Shown here: in pieces, positions 1 through 14,413 of the stretch
How the letters are laid out: every line of letters starts with the position of its first letter
Position numbering within the stretch: position 1 is the first letter of the stretch
Origin: Helicostylum pulchrum
Taxonomy: Eukaryota; Mucoromycota; Mucoromycetes; Mucorales; Mucoraceae
Assembly: GCA_025677825.1 (NCBI GenBank)
Contig: JAIXMO010000040.1
Span: 1-64,000, forward strand
Length of the DNA: 64,000 nt
Reading direction: 5' to 3'
Program-made: the position numbers and the translations under genes
Notes under the pieces: generated by a model
Told to the model about the DNA's origin: nothing
Database searches by the model: none
Seen by the model: only the letters and a program-made list of their open reading frames with translations

Positions 1-763
1 CCAAGACGAGCAGTACAAATCGCACGCTACATTGTTTTATCTTGCTGCAGGACAATTAGAAAAAGTGTCCAGTATTTGGATATCGCAATTTGAACAAGAG
101 GAAAAGACCAAAGACAATATGACGCACGGGGTGAGGTTACAGGCGCTGGTAGAAAAAGTAACTATTTTTCGGAAAGCAATTGATTATGAAGACCATGCAC
201 CAGTGTCTGATTCCGGTGAATACGTACTGAAGGACCTTTATCAAAAGTACTGTGAATATGCTGAATTTATGGCTTCACAAGGTCAGTTAGAAGTAGCACT
301 AAAGTACATTAGTTTAACGCCTACGGACTATGCTAGAATAAGTAGTAGAGGGTCATCGGTAGTGCGTGACAGGGTGTTTCATGCTAGTGGTCGTCATAAG
401 GGTCATCAGGAACCACGATTTCCGTTTGAAAAAAAGAATATAAATGAACATACAGACAACAAGAATAAGGTACAGAATAATTATATGGGAGCTAAAAGTC
501 CACAACCATCACAAACAGCGACAGTATATCAACCAACCGCTTGGAATGATCCACCAGCAAGTCCTAAAGTGAATCATAGGATGGTTGCCGGTAATAAAGT
601 AATAAGAGGGTTAAATGGACCACCGCCACCACCTTCTTCCAGTACAACAATAGGTTATTATAGTGCACATCAACAACCGCAACAATTTCAGACAAGAGGT
701 ACACCACCGCCGCCAATGAATGCAGTTGCACCTTTAGCTATGAGGCAAACTAAAAATAAATAA
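1..763 (+). CDS. SEC31: COPII outer-coat protein Sec31, C-terminal part (5' truncated by window edge)
   Basis: The reading frame is open from base 2 to the TAA at 761-763 with no start needed, so this is the 3' end of a gene that begins outside the window. The first 110 residues are helical (YLAAGQLEKVSSIWI, VEKVTIFRKAIDY, ASQGQLEVALKYISL) and match the alpha-solenoid of Sec31, the outer-cage subunit of COPII vesicles leaving the ER. A basic linker follows, then a proline/glutamine-rich tail with PPPPP and PPPP runs, typical of the Sec31 region that contacts Sec23. The protein stops right after the Pro-rich tail, so the C-terminal helical domain found in some Sec31 proteins appears to be missing. 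Family assignment is confident; the overall length cannot be judged. Confidence 0.85.
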   Translation, partial: QDEQYKSHATLFYLAAGQLEKVSSIWISQFEQEEKTKDNMTHGVRLQALVEKVTIFRKAIDYEDHAPVSDSGEYVLKDLYQKYCEYAEFMASQGQLEVALKYISLTPTDYARISSRGSSVVRDRVFHASGRHKGHQEPRFPFEKKNINEHTDNKNKVQNNYMGAKSPQPSQTATVYQPTAWNDPPASPKVNHRMVAGNKVIRGLNGPPPPPSSSTTIGYYSAHQQPQQFQTRGTPPPPMNAVAPLAMRQTKNK

Positions 764-1235
764 TAAAAAAAAAAAAGATTTTGCCACATGAAATTGTGTG
801 TTACCAAACCCGGAATAAAAACACGGTAGATCCGTCGTACAAACCAAGTGAACGAGAGATATAAATAGAGTCCAATGTAATAAAGTACTGTGCTTCCACT
901 CTACACTTCCCACTGTTTTGAGGCTAATTTGCGCAGACTTTGGAATTTTTATTTTTATTTTTTTAGTTTTAGTTTGTCCAGATGTTTGAAGCTAATTCGG
1001 ATTCTTTATATTTCCTGGTACACGGAAGGTGTTTAACCGAAAAGTGATAGATTACGCTTGTTTATTTCGCGTTTGGCTGTTACTTGATTCTCGCCGCATG
1101 ATTTATTTACTCGTTCAATTTCGTTTTATCCGCATAAAAAAGAAAACTTGCGTGAATCAAATTGGGGTAACAAGTACACCTACGTACAATAACTGACTAA
1201 CGTATATGTAAATACGAGTATTATGATAGTATAAT
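764..1235. other. Intergenic spacer downstream of SEC31
   Basis: This stretch is AT-rich and has an A run just after the SEC31 stop. I see no ORF of note and no recognisable RNA gene or repeat unit. It probably holds the SEC31 3' UTR and then the upstream edge of the repeated leader module. Confidence 0.5.
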
Positions 1236-1433
1236 TACGCCATGATTAGTACAGTGGCTCCTCCCTATTTTATCATCCTTATTTATCACGTCCTTTAAAA
1301 AAGTCTTTTTTCGCCTTTTTGTTTGTTTCTTCACTTTCATTTTTTGTTGTTGTTCCCTTTTATGTTTATACACGCTGATACAGTCCTTCTTACATCAATG
1401 ATCATCCGTAAAGGCACTTTAGTGAAAAGTAAC
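1236..1433 (+). repeat. Recurrent leader module, copy 1
   Basis: First of four related leader sequences in the window (others near 16015, 26291 and 43950). Shared landmarks, in order, are CCCTATTTTATC, a pyrimidine-rich tract with CTTCAC, a GTAAAGG/TTTAAAGG box, then a purine stretch with GTGAAAAGTAA leading into an ATG at 1434. The block after the ATG (TTTTTTAATCGACCGTGC) is nearly the same as in copy 2. It looks like a promoter plus 5' leader copied together with the start of a gene. Confidence 0.6.
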
Positions 1434-2058
1434 ATGTCGTTTTTTAATCGACCGTGCAAATTGAACCAAATATCTTTTCATCGGTGGTAAGTAACAGACT
1501 AAAAAGACTTGAAAACTTATCTGCTAAACATTTTTCATGTACCAGAAAACATAAACCTTCTTTATTCAATTTTATAGAGGGTTAACACTACTTATTTCAG
1601 AGGTGATAAAGCAAGTTTCTCTTCTAGCAAGAGAAGGAATTATTAAACTTCCAAAACCCCTAAAAGATATGCTAGGCAATCTAATAATGCATTTTCAAAT
1701 AACAAATGAAGCTGTTGATTTTATACACTCAGGATCACAATCTTCTCTTGGGAGAGCTGATCGTCCCATCCAATACATAAAAGGCGCTCTAATAATTTTT
1801 CAGAAAAAAAAACGCCTTCTTTTCACTCTTCGACTCTTCTTATATATGCTACCTATGGATTTAAGAGCTGTGGAGTACATCGAGAAACACTATTCTAATG
1901 TCAGTGGTCTTAACTTTTCTCGTGAGTCGAAGTTGCAAAGTTTACAAAGCGCTAAAAGAGAGTTTTATGCTGCGATCGCTTCCATTGCAAACCGTTCTCT
2001 AAAAGGAAAGGGAAACGACAAGGATTTAATTTTATGGGCGTTAAAAAACAAAGTTTAG
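1434..2058 (+). pseudogene. Damaged copy A of a repeated gene family (start exon plus C-terminal part)
   Basis: The ATG at 1434 opens a short exon (MSFFNRPCKLNQ...) ending at a good GTAAGT donor at 1487. The next long open stretch, 1603-2058, has no ATG and codes about 150 residues. Part of it (KLPKPLKDML, then FIHSG...RADRP) aligns with the 30.2-31.6 kb relic (KLSLVMKDIF, then FMILG...TKD.P). No combination of visible donors and acceptors joins the two parts in frame without a stop. The middle of the family protein seems to be deleted, so I call it a deletion derivative. The protein family is not one I can name. Confidence 0.45.
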
Positions 2059-4682
<2,624 letters not shown>

Positions 4683-4990
4683 TATTCAAAAAACCCGAGG
4701 ATTTACTATAATAGGAAACCTTGCTTTTTTTTCTTTTTTCTTAATTGACTGTTTTTTTATTGTTCATCTTTTTACTCTCTCTCTCTCTTTCTCTCTATTA
4801 TATTATATCTTTTTTTCTTTCCTCTCTTTTTTTTCCGCACTAATTACTCTCCTTTTTTTTTCCATAATTTAAACTTAATAATTAACCTTTTTTTATATTT
4901 TTAATTACAACATTACTCTTTTTTTTATTTATAATTTACTATTTAACTATTTAATAAAAACATTTTACACCACAACTCATCATCAAAACA
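4683..4990. promoter_or_regulatory. Spacer and probable promoter of the casein kinase gene
   Basis: 308 bp, very pyrimidine-rich on the + strand (CTCTCTCT near 4780, several T8 runs). Mucoralean promoters often show such tracts. No TATA box in a convincing position and no ORF worth calling. Confidence 0.4.
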
Positions 4991-6519
4991 ATGCCTACTT
5001 CATCTGCAGCAGCTGCTAGTCCAGGCAACTCACATAATGTAGTCGGTGTACATTACAAAGTGGGAAAGAAAATCGGTGAAGGAAGTTTTGGTATTATTTA
5101 TGAAGGTAAAAAACACACACACACACACACTTTTTTGTATACCAATTTACCTAATATTTTCGTAGGTATTAACTTGCTCGATAATCAACCCGTCGCCATC
5201 AAGTTTGAACCAAGAAAGAGTGATGCACCTCAATTACGAGACGAATATCGAACTTATAAAATAATGGCTGGATCCAGTAAGAAAAAAAATGACAACCCTC
5301 ATATTTTAAACGTATTAAAAAGCTAATTCCTTCTTTTATTATTATTAGTCGGTATACCAACAGCCTATTACTTTGGTCAAGAAGGACTACATAATATTCT
5401 CGTTATTGATTTATTAGGACCTAGTCTTGAAGATATGTTTGATACTTGTGGTAGACACTTTAGTGTTAAAACAACTGCCATGTTAGCTAAACAAATGGTA
5501 AAAAAAAAAGCTATATATAAATGACGTTATTTGAAGCTAACTAAATAATTTTTTTAGTTAACTCGAGTTCAAACTATTCACGAGAAGAATCTCATCTACA
5601 GAGATATTAAACCAGATAACTTTTTAATTGGCAAACCTGGTACCGAAACAGAGAACCAGATATTCATTGTCGATTTCGGTATGGCTAAATTATATAGAGA
5701 TCCAAAGACAAAGCAACATATCCCTTATCGTGAAAGAAAGAGTTTATCTGGTACTGCTCGTTATATGAGTATTAATACGCATTTAGGAAGAGGTAAAAGA
5801 ATAACATAATTTAAATTTCTTCTTTATTTGTTTACTTATTACTTTCCGATATATAAAAGAACAATCTCGTCGTGATGATCTCGAGTCTTTGGGTCATGTA
5901 TTTATGTACTTCTTGAGGGGTTCTTTACCTTGGCAAGGATTAAAGGCTGCTACCAATAAACAAAAGTACGAAAAGATTGGTGAAAAGAAGCAAACAACTG
6001 CCATTAAAGACCTTTGCGACGGATACCCAGGTAAGGGCAGTTAAAAAAAAAAATCACAATGTATTTTAACACTTTCATTTTCATTGTAGAGGAATTCGGT
6101 ATATACCTCCAGTATGTACGTAAATTAGGTTTTGAAGAAACTCCTGATTATGACTTCTTACGTGGACTGTTCTCCAAAGCCATTGAAAAGGTGGGTGAAC
6201 AAGACGACGATGTTTACGATTGGATGTTACTCAACAGTGGCAAAGGCTGGCAGGTAAAAAAAAAAAAGCTAAAAAAAAAAAATATATTTGTATATTTAAC
6301 TAAAGTATTATTTTTTAGACATTGTCAAAACGTAATGCTCGTCAACATACTACTAATAAAAAGCTTACAGATAACCGTGCTAAAGACCAACCACAACAAC
6401 AAAACATACAACAGCAACAAAACGTACAGCAGCAACAAAATGTTCAAAGACAAGAACAATATCAAACCAAGAAATCGGCTGGATTTTGGTCAAAGTTATC
6501 TTGTGGATTGTGCCACTAA
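4991..6519 (+). CDS. Casein kinase I, plasma-membrane (Yck1/2-like) type
   Basis: Serine/threonine kinase of the CK1 family, 381 residues. Seven exons: 4991-5105, 5166-5276, 5349-5497, 5558-5792, 5860-6030, 6090-6253 and 6319-6519; phases close throughout. Visible motifs are the glycine loop [18 protein letters not shown] with the ATP-binding Lys, the catalytic [22 protein letters not shown] (DFG), and the CK1-specific [14 protein letters not shown] replacing APE. The sequence [15 protein letters not shown] is typical of the Yck subgroup. The tail is a Gln-rich stretch and then SCGLCH at the very end. A C-terminal Cys pair is the palmitoylation signal of yeast Yck1/2, so membrane anchoring is likely (inference). 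Yck kinases control sugar signalling, endocytosis and morphogenesis. Confidence 0.93.
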
Positions 6520-7751
6520 ATTTTTTTTTCTTTCTTTCTTTCCCTTCTTTCCTTTTAGCTCACCCAACCCCCCTTCACTTTCCTTAAAAATGTTTCTCTT
6601 GTATTTTCATTGTTTTTTTTATAGTTTTTTTTTTTCAAAAGAAGCTTTCTATGAACCACACAGCTTATATAAAAAAATCTTTCAATACAGCTCGCATAAA
6701 GTATAATCATGCAAAAATGAATAAAGTTTTATTCATTAAAACAAACAAATAAATAAAATATCCTGTCAAAAAGCATTTACACTTTAAACTTTCTTTAAAA
6801 CATTAAAAGCCAACGAAAACAAATTTATCACACACAGGAAGTGATAGCAGTTTTATTTTCTTTAAAAAAATGACAGGCACATTTTTTGTCATCTTGGGAC
6901 CCCTTCTTATTTCCAAAATAAACTTTAAACTAGAAACGATTCATTATAATCCTCTGAAAAAAAAAAAGTCTAACTTTAATTAGTTTTTGACTCAAAAAAC
7001 TTGATCACTTTTTTCCTCCGAAAGTCCACGCAAAAATATTTGTAATCTATTACCCCTCAGCTGTTGCTCCCCTATACGTGACTTTTTTTTGTTGTAGCGC
7101 AGTCAAATTTCAATCTTGTTTTATGCTACAAGAAATAAACAAAAAGTTACCCTCATTAGCCTTTTCGCCTATTCCCGAGCGTGCTTAGACTAGAAAAATC
7201 TGAATTTAAACCCTTCTTTTCTTATTACGTCTTATACCCTTTTGGGTTTGTCGGTACCAAAAGCCTTCTTTGTGCCTGGATTTTTTACGTGTATAAGAAA
7301 AAAAAAAGTAATGATGCTATATCTAAACATTTTGCTTTATACCAGGGGATACATATTTTAAAACAGTATGTGATTGCATTGTTTATAATATTACATAAAA
7401 AAGTGCTTGATCCACGAACGGAAACGGGTATACGCGGCACAATTTACCCGTTACGTTCTTTAGTTTTTTTTTAAGATAACTTGGTACAGAAAGAGGATCT
7501 CGGAATCAATTACTCCAGTTTGCTCATGTGCGTGTGCGTGAATCGACTGTGCTGTATTTCAACGCAATGTGAAACAAGATCATAAATGGATTTATTTAAA
7601 ATTAGTTTTTAGAAGTATTTATCAGATTAAAAGGAGGGTTTTTTGAAAGACAGGTTTAAAAAAGTCAGACAGCTTTTAGTATAAATTGTAAAAGCTTTTA
7701 GTCTTCTTTTTTTCTTACATATTTTTTATACTTCTTTTTTAAAAAATAAAA
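6520..7751. other. Intergenic region, no gene seen
   Basis: 1.2 kb with T and A runs, the kinase 3' UTR at the left and the glycosyltransferase promoter at the right. An open frame at 7181-7474 lacks an ATG start, splice partners or any family resemblance, so I leave it out. A weak TATA-like AGTATAAATTG lies at 7678-7688, about 65 bp before the next ATG. Confidence 0.45.
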
Positions 7752-9588
7752 ATGAAGACAAGTTTAATTTTATCATTGGCAGCACTGATCTGTGCTACGG
7801 TCAACGCACTTGAACTACAACCAACGTTTAGAGAGGGAAACTATAAGCATGTGGCATTTAGTGCATCTGCAGGCGGATCGTCTCATCATACCTGGGTTCT
7901 TTCTATTCTCGATGAAGTTGGTCAACGAGGACATAGAGCTTCATACTTGACTACAGTAAGTATACATCTTTTTTTTTTCTTATTTTCTTTTTTTATTAAA
8001 ATCATATTCTTCTTCCCTTCTTTTTATAGTCAACCGAGACTCGGTTCGGTCGCCCTTACTCAACTGTTGAAACAGTCGATATAGGCTCAATGGTCTTTTA
8101 TAAAAACAATACAATGATGACTGATTTAGCTGATGGCAAATCTATGATAGATATCTTACCGCAAATGATTTCTTTACTCGCTACCAATTATGAAAGAGGT
8201 ATATATACACAATCAATTTATCTATCACCAAAAATAAAAATAAAATATTTATTAATTTCTTTTTTTTTAAAAAAAATAGATTACGCTATATTGTTAGATT
8301 ACTTTAAACGCAATGAAGTAGATTTAGCACTTTGTGATCACTTTATGGAAGTATGTATAGACGCTGCCACAACCTTAAACATCCCATACATCGTGACCTC
8401 CTCTTTAGAATTCACTTCCGGTAAGTTTTTTTTAAAAAGAAAAAACATTTATAAAAACTAACTCATCATTATATTACAGAAACTGGTGCTTCTTATATTA
8501 ACAACCGTATCGACGCTCTTCAACAACCCACCACCGAATTCGAAACCCTCTACTCGCGCTTCCACTCCAAATTCATCTCACAATGGAAACTCCTTTACAA
8601 GTTATATCCAGTTGTCACTAAAATCGCTGCGCGCAAGCGAGCCCTTGGCATACCGGCCAAATTTGTGCTACCCGAGGAAACCTGGAAACACTCAATCAAG
8701 CTCGTCAACAACGTCTTTGGCTACACGCCTGCGCGAAGCATCGGTCCCATGGCTGAACAAGTCGGCCCCATTATCCCTAAATCGTACACACCCCTCACCG
8801 CCAACCTCGAAAGCTACTTGACCTTGCACAGCAAGGTTGCATACATCGGATTTGGCCAAAGTGCCATCCCTACTAAAAAAGACGTCTTATTTGTGCTTAC
8901 CACGCTACTAGAGAGCCTGGAACGAGGATACATTGACGGGTTTATCTGGTCCATCTTCAATTCCGCCGAAATGTTTCCCGAAACCGTTGTTACGAATTCT
9001 GGTATCACTTACGCCGTACATGATATCTTGAACAACAACCACCCAGATATTTTAATGTTGTCGTGGGTTCCCCAAACCGCCATCTTGTTACACCCATCGA
9101 CTAGTGTGTTTGTATCGCACGGCGGTCTTGGCTCTTGGTACGAATCTATCTATGCTGGAAAGCCCATGCTGATGTTCCCCTTCTTTGGCGACCAGCCCAG
9201 TAACTCGTTTACCATTGAACGCCAAGGGTTAGGGTATATATTGAACCGTAAGGCGGATCCTGCGCAAGTATCCAAGTTGTTTATGGAGGTGGCAGATAAA
9301 GAGATTATCAAGAACGTAAAACAGATGCAGGCATTGACGCAAATTCATTCAGAGCATGGGATTATGCGTGGTGCAGATGTGGTAGAGGAAGTTCTGTATA
9401 CGAATAAGGGAGGGCGTCTTCCTCATCGTGTGCCTGCGGGTACGCGTATGTCGTTTATGAAGGCAAATAATATTGACTTGTACCTGATTTTGGTGTTTGG
9501 GATTGTAGCTGCTTCAAGTCTAGTGGTTACAGGTGGTTACAAGACTTATCAGCGTATTAAAATGCAAAAGAAGTTGAAGAACCTCTAA
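7752..9588 (+). CDS. Membrane-anchored UDP-glycosyltransferase (GT1 family, UGT-like)
   Basis: Predicted to transfer a sugar from a UDP-sugar to a small or lipid acceptor. Exons are 7752-7955, 8030-8198, 8280-8420 and 8480-9588; 540 residues, phases close. Residues 1-19 are a signal peptide (MKTSLILSLAALICATVNA). The N-terminal acceptor half carries GGSSHHTWVLSILDEVGQRGH, the position where UGTs keep their catalytic His. The donor-binding signature lies near residues 415-455: LSWVPQTAILLHPST, FVSHGGLGSWYESIYAGKP, FPFFGDQPSN. A hydrophobic span (LYLILVFGIVAASSLVV) precedes a short basic tail, giving the type I ER topology of animal UGTs. Such lumenal fungal UGTs are common in Mucorales. The acceptor cannot be told from sequence. 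Confidence 0.85.
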
Positions 9589-10653
9589 AAAAAACCTACC
9601 AAAATTATATTCCTCTTATCACCTTATACTTTATTCTTTAAATAAAATATACTTTTTTTTTTAAAAAAAAAAACCCTCTCTTTTTTCTTGTAATATTATT
9701 TTGCTGTGTAATTTGTATGAGGCTCTTGTTGCATATATTCGTCATTTACGAATAAAGTAGCTTTTTTTTTTCGTTCATCCCTCAATTTTTTTTTCCTTGA
9801 TATCGAATCAAACTACTCTGTACCAAACACATGGTCATGATGTTACTATACCCTTTTTTCTCATAATGTATTTTTTTCGTGTTTTATATCTCACCTGCAT
9901 TTTTAAACAAAGATCCCATGTTTTAGAAACACCTACACTATCATTTCAAAAGCTCAACATGTATCGCAAATAATTTGAGTCAGTTATTCTGATACTATCT
10001 TTAGCACACATACACGTAAACAAAGAGCGATCTACTGTACAAGTGCATAACCTACTTCAATTTATGTTTCAGGTCTTTTTTTTATCAACTGATAAAATAA
10101 AAAAATAAAAAAAAGTCAAAGCGGTTTATTATAGAGTCTCCTACTTGGAAATATGTTAAAATACATAAAACAGCTGCATAAAGACTTTTTTATGATCTAT
10201 GGTAAATGAAAAAAAAAAAAACTAGACACAAAGTCGTTTTACTGTGTAAACTATAAACGGTTAGTAACTCGCTCATTTTTTTAGCTGTTGTTTTCGAGGG
10301 GGTTTATACATGTTGATCAATCACGAACTGCTTAATAGACCGTCCTTTCTTTTTTCTGAATTCTTGGTACGAAAAAAAAAAAAAAAAAGTCTGGACCCAA
10401 CTTTAATTGTACAGAAAAAATATTTCGAGAAAAGTGACAATAAAAAGGTTAAAAGCATATACTCTCCTTTTATAGTACAATGAAACCGTATAAATAAAAT
10501 TCAATCCAACAAAATTGGTTTATTTAAATAGCTGGTGCTATTTATACAAAACTTAATGAACTCGACGTTCTATAAATGTGAATCGAATAACATGTAGGGT
10601 ACAAGAAAAACGGTTATGCATATTACTCAGTCCCTAAGAGGATTTTTTTTTTG
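9589..10653. other. Intergenic region, no gene seen
   Basis: About 1.1 kb without a supported ORF. It is AT-rich with several A and T runs (for example the A run at about 10371-10388). The right end leads into the TATA box of the CRH gene. Confidence 0.45.
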
Positions 10654-10663
10654 TATATATAAA
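10654..10663 (+). promoter_or_regulatory. TATA box of the CRH gene
   Basis: TATATATAAA lies 65 bp upstream of the ATG at 10728, follows a T run and is followed by GAGGGG. Position and sequence fit a strong TATA promoter of a cell-wall gene. Confidence 0.55.
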
Positions 10664-10727
10664 GAGGGGTTAAAACAATTTTTTTTTTTTTACATATATC
10701 CTTCATCCCAAAAAGAAAAAGAAAAAA

Positions 10728-11721
10728 ATGTATCTTGCAAAACTTAGTATCCGTGCCATTGTCTTTTTAGGCCTTGCTCAAAACTTATTCGCTGCTCCCG
10801 CCAACAAGAAACTCAACAAATGTACCAGCGGCACCACCCTGTTCAAAGACGGGCTCGGAGACTGGGCCGAGGAATCTGGCTCTACTTCGTCCTGGAAGAT
10901 TACCGACAGTGGTCTCCAACTAGTTCTTGACGCTCCTGAAGATATCATCAGAAAAACCAATGCTTCAGACTCTGGTATGTAACATATATTTTATTTTTTA
11001 TTTTCTCACTCGTGAAACTAAACTTTTAAAAAACGTTAGATAACCCATATAATGAATACTCTGCTCCACACTCTCCCAATTTCGTCGCATCTCAATTATT
11101 GCAGTACGGAAAAGTCACGTACAATTTAAAGACATCCGGTATTCCTGGAGCTGTTACTGCTGCCATCTTGATTGTTCCTGGAGGCGGTGACGAAATTGAT
11201 TTTGAGATGCTCGGTGGCGATCGAAGAAAAATCCAAACCAATTACTTTTACGGCGGAGAAATTGTATACGGTATTAACGGTGGGAATACCGATAGTGTAG
11301 ATACATCGAGTGGATTTCACAGTTACACTATTGACTGGAGCCCTGAGAGAATTCAATGGTCGGTAGATGGTAAAGTAATTCGTACTACCAAAAAGTCCCA
11401 GACTTGTAAGGGTACAGTTTGTAAATATCCTACTCATCCTACGTAAGTAATTTTTTTTTGTAACTGTAAAATGATGCTAATATGTATTTGCTGGTAGTTC
11501 TGTTCAAGTTGGTCTTTGGGATTCTAGTAACCCTTCTAGTACTGCTGAATGGGCTAAAGGACCTATCAATGTAAGTTCTTTGTGAATTTTTTTTTTAAAA
11601 AAATAAATATGACAGCTAAATATAATTTTTTTTAATATAGTGGAAGAAGGATCAGAAGGTTACTGCTATTATTAAATCTGTTTCGATTGAATGCAATTCA
11701 GAGTACAACGAAATAGTTTAA
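10728..11721 (+). CDS. CRH-type GH16 cell-wall transglycosylase
   Basis: Secreted enzyme of glycoside hydrolase family 16, CRH branch, which in yeasts cuts chitin and links it to beta-glucan. Exons are 10728-10974, 11040-11442, 11498-11570 and 11641-11721; 267 residues. A signal peptide (MYLAKLSIRAIVFLGLAQNL) is followed by the GH16 fold. The catalytic motif is clear: DEIDFEMLG, with Glu nucleophile and acid/base flanking Asp. Other family marks are QTNYFYGG, HSYTIDWSPERIQWSVDGK and QVGLWDSSN, plus a paired-Cys loop (TCKGTVCKYP). There is no chitin-binding module and no C-terminal GPI signal, so it is probably soluble or loosely wall-bound. Mucoralean walls are chitin/chitosan-based, so the natural acceptor may not be beta-glucan. 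Confidence 0.9.
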
Positions 11722-12981
11722 GATAATTTTTCCCTTAATAAATGTAATTGTAAAAAAAAACCACAATAAATGTAGTTATACACGCGCGTATTATCATGTT
11801 TAGTTTTTTTGTATTTAAATACCTGTTTTTACACGTGTCTTCTTGTTATTATTTTATATTTTTGATAAACTTGACTTATTTATCTTGCATAATAATAATG
11901 GGAAAAAAAGGGAGGGGGGAGAAAGAAAATGCTTCTTCTAACGTCAATTTGCCGGTTTTATCGATGTATTATATATTGATGTACTCCTTGTTTTCGTTCT
12001 AGTTTTCGTTGGTTTCTTTATTTTTCTATATGTATATATACCAGGAATAATTTTGGATATTTCGGTACCCCGTTATATACAGTAGCTAGTTACCTAAAGA
12101 CAGAATATTTTCTTGGAAACACTTGCCCATATGCAAATACAATTTGTTGATATCTGATTATTTTTTCCTACCCTGTATTATTGATCTTGGTTCCACTGAG
12201 GAACTCAATCCAGATTGGGAGGGATGTTGTTAACCTTTAAAAGGGCATCATCCTAGTTGCATCTATTGTTTCGACAACATTTACTCCGGATCCAAGCAAA
12301 CAAGCTGATTTATTATATGAGGTATACGTTATTTGGACTGCCGATCAAGTCAGCACTATATTATCGGAAGTCATAAATGTGTTTTTATAGTCTTCTTCAA
12401 ATAATACTTGCAAATGACGAACAATTGTTTCTAGTTGTAAAGCTGGATATCATGATTTAAAATGAAATTGAAAGACGGTCTAAAGCTAGATTGATATACG
12501 CTACTTCTTATAGAGGCGGTTATCAGCTTTAATTCAAAGGTAAATTATATCCGAGATACTTCCTTGTTACAGTCTTGAGAATCAATCTTGATTAAGGTAA
12601 ACACACATTTACGGGCCTCGCTTTCTAACCATTTCTTGAATGTCAGCTCGCTTATGTATGAAACGTTGCCTAAAAAAAGACAATAACCATGCGTGTACAG
12701 TAGTAGACTTGCTTATAGAAAAAAAAAAAGTATTTTTATATTGAACGTTACACATTTCTTTTTTTTTATAAATTAACAAAAAGGTTAGTTGGTCTGCTAA
12801 AATCATATGCTTGTGAGCACGAAAAACTTAAAATATGGTATGATTATTATACTCTCACGTCAAGTATACATTTGCATACAAAAGGTCGATTATAGCCCAT
12901 ATATTTCTTGATATAACATGTACTTTATTTTATTGTATAGAGTTTTTTTTTAAAAAAAAGTAAAAAAAAGATATAATTGCA
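11722..12981. other. Convergent intergenic region
   Basis: Lies between two genes whose 3' ends face each other. Polyadenylation-type AATAAA occurs at 11738 and 11764. The centre (12200-12600) has mixed base composition suggesting old decayed coding DNA, but no frame stays open long enough to identify. The remainder is AT-rich with A and T runs. Confidence 0.4.
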
Positions 12982-14171
12982 TTAATTTGAAGAGTGTATG
13001 AGTGGGTCTTTCCAGGGAGTGTGGATGGGAACTTTTGGCAGGATACTTTGATGGTTATCGATCATGTTTGATAGGGTAGGTAAATGAACGACATTATCCT
13101 CTTGGTGGTGGTTGTGGTTGTGGTGATGGGGTGATGTGATGTTGGGCGAGGAAGAAGAGGACTCCGCTATTGCGGAATCAATAAGATCCAATGATTGGGT
13201 TGGAGGATCAGTTAATAGGGTAGTAGTAGTAGTAGTAGTAGTAGTAGGCACGGAATTTTTATAAGATTTCATCGCTTCCTCGTACTCTTCCATTTCCTTT
13301 TTAAACGTATCATAGTAAACCTTGAAATAATGGAATATTGTAAGAAATAAGTTAATAATGATAATATCATGTAAATTACCTGTTTCTCTTCTTTAGGTAA
13401 ACCCTTCCATTTTAGACCTAAAAGCTTTGTAACATCACCAATATTTTCCTCTGGGTTTTCATCCTTTATTTTATCACGTTGAAGTCGACAAAATAAGAAA
13501 AATACGTTACCAGGGCCTTTTGGTGCATTAGGATCCTTCTTCTTTTTTGGAGGTTTAATGACGGTTGTATTATTGTTTGCTTGAAATTGTTGCTTGTTAT
13601 GCTTATAATGTTGATTTGAAAAGTGATTCTAATATTATACTAGAGTTATTACCACGTGTAAATAATCCAATATATAACAATAAACGGTTTTATTTTTTAT
13701 TTATTTTTACCTTATCCATCAAGTCATTATGCAATAATAGATCAGAACCAGTATCAGAGTCACTATTAGTACCACCACTATTATCAAAACCTTTATCGAT
13801 TCTCTCTAATAATAAACTAAGTTTTTAAAAAAAAATGTTATTCTTCTATTATTCTATTATTTATTATTCTTCTTTTTCGTTACTTTACGTTCTTTCCAGT
13901 CGAAGGCGCTTAATACTTTTTTGAGCTCGAAGTAATTTTTCTTGAAGAAAATCATTTTCCTAAGTGCACACAAACAATAAATAAAAAAAAACTTTTCTTT
14001 TTTTTTAAAATAAAGAAAAGACGTACCTCTTCTACAGTTCTATATCTCTTTTTTAAATCATCAAGCTTGATTTTATTCTTAATATCTGTAAAAAATTCAT
14101 TTTAATATATTTTGTTTTTTGTTACTGTAAAAAAAAAAAAAAAAAAAAGTTGCCCCCGTACCTTCAGTCAT
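12982..14171 (-). CDS. HMG-box protein with N-terminal coiled coil (Nhp10/Nht1-like, INO80 complex)
   Basis: Six exons on the minus strand: 14162-14171, 14027-14085, 13889-13959, 13711-13816, 13380-13628 and 12982-13320; 277 residues with closed phases. Residues 1-50 form a leucine-rich coiled coil ([20 protein letters not shown]). A Ser/Asp-rich linker follows, then a basic [15 protein letters not shown] leading into an HMG box ([35 protein letters not shown]). The tail is Thr-, Ser- and His-rich. A coiled coil plus one HMG box is the layout of Nhp10 in yeast and Nht1 in fission yeast, DNA-binding subunits of the INO80 chromatin remodeller. The INO80 role is inferred; the HMG box itself is certain. 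The first coding exon is only 10 bases. Confidence 0.8.
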
Positions 14172-14413
14172 TTTATATTTTAAAAAAATAAAATTTTATA
14201 CAAAGGAAGAAGAAAAAAGGAAAGTGATTTTTTTTTATTCGTTCCCTCTTTTTTTTTTAAAAAAAAAGATATTGTTATGAAGCAGTCAAAAGGGCCTTAT
14301 TCATCCGAAAATAAAAAATAAAAATACACACACGAAACGATCAATATCAAATATTTTTATTTTATTCAAAAGGCGAAATAATTTTTTATTTTAATCTACG
14401 CTTAACCAAAAAT

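Noticed and set aside
6059..6706. 215-codon + frame overlapping the casein kinase gene
   Set aside because: It is exon 6 of the kinase read through its intron and 3' UTR; splicing at 6253/6319 restores the family sequence.
7181..7474. 97-codon + frame between kinase and glycosyltransferase
   Set aside because: Begins without ATG, ends in a T run, no recognisable protein features.
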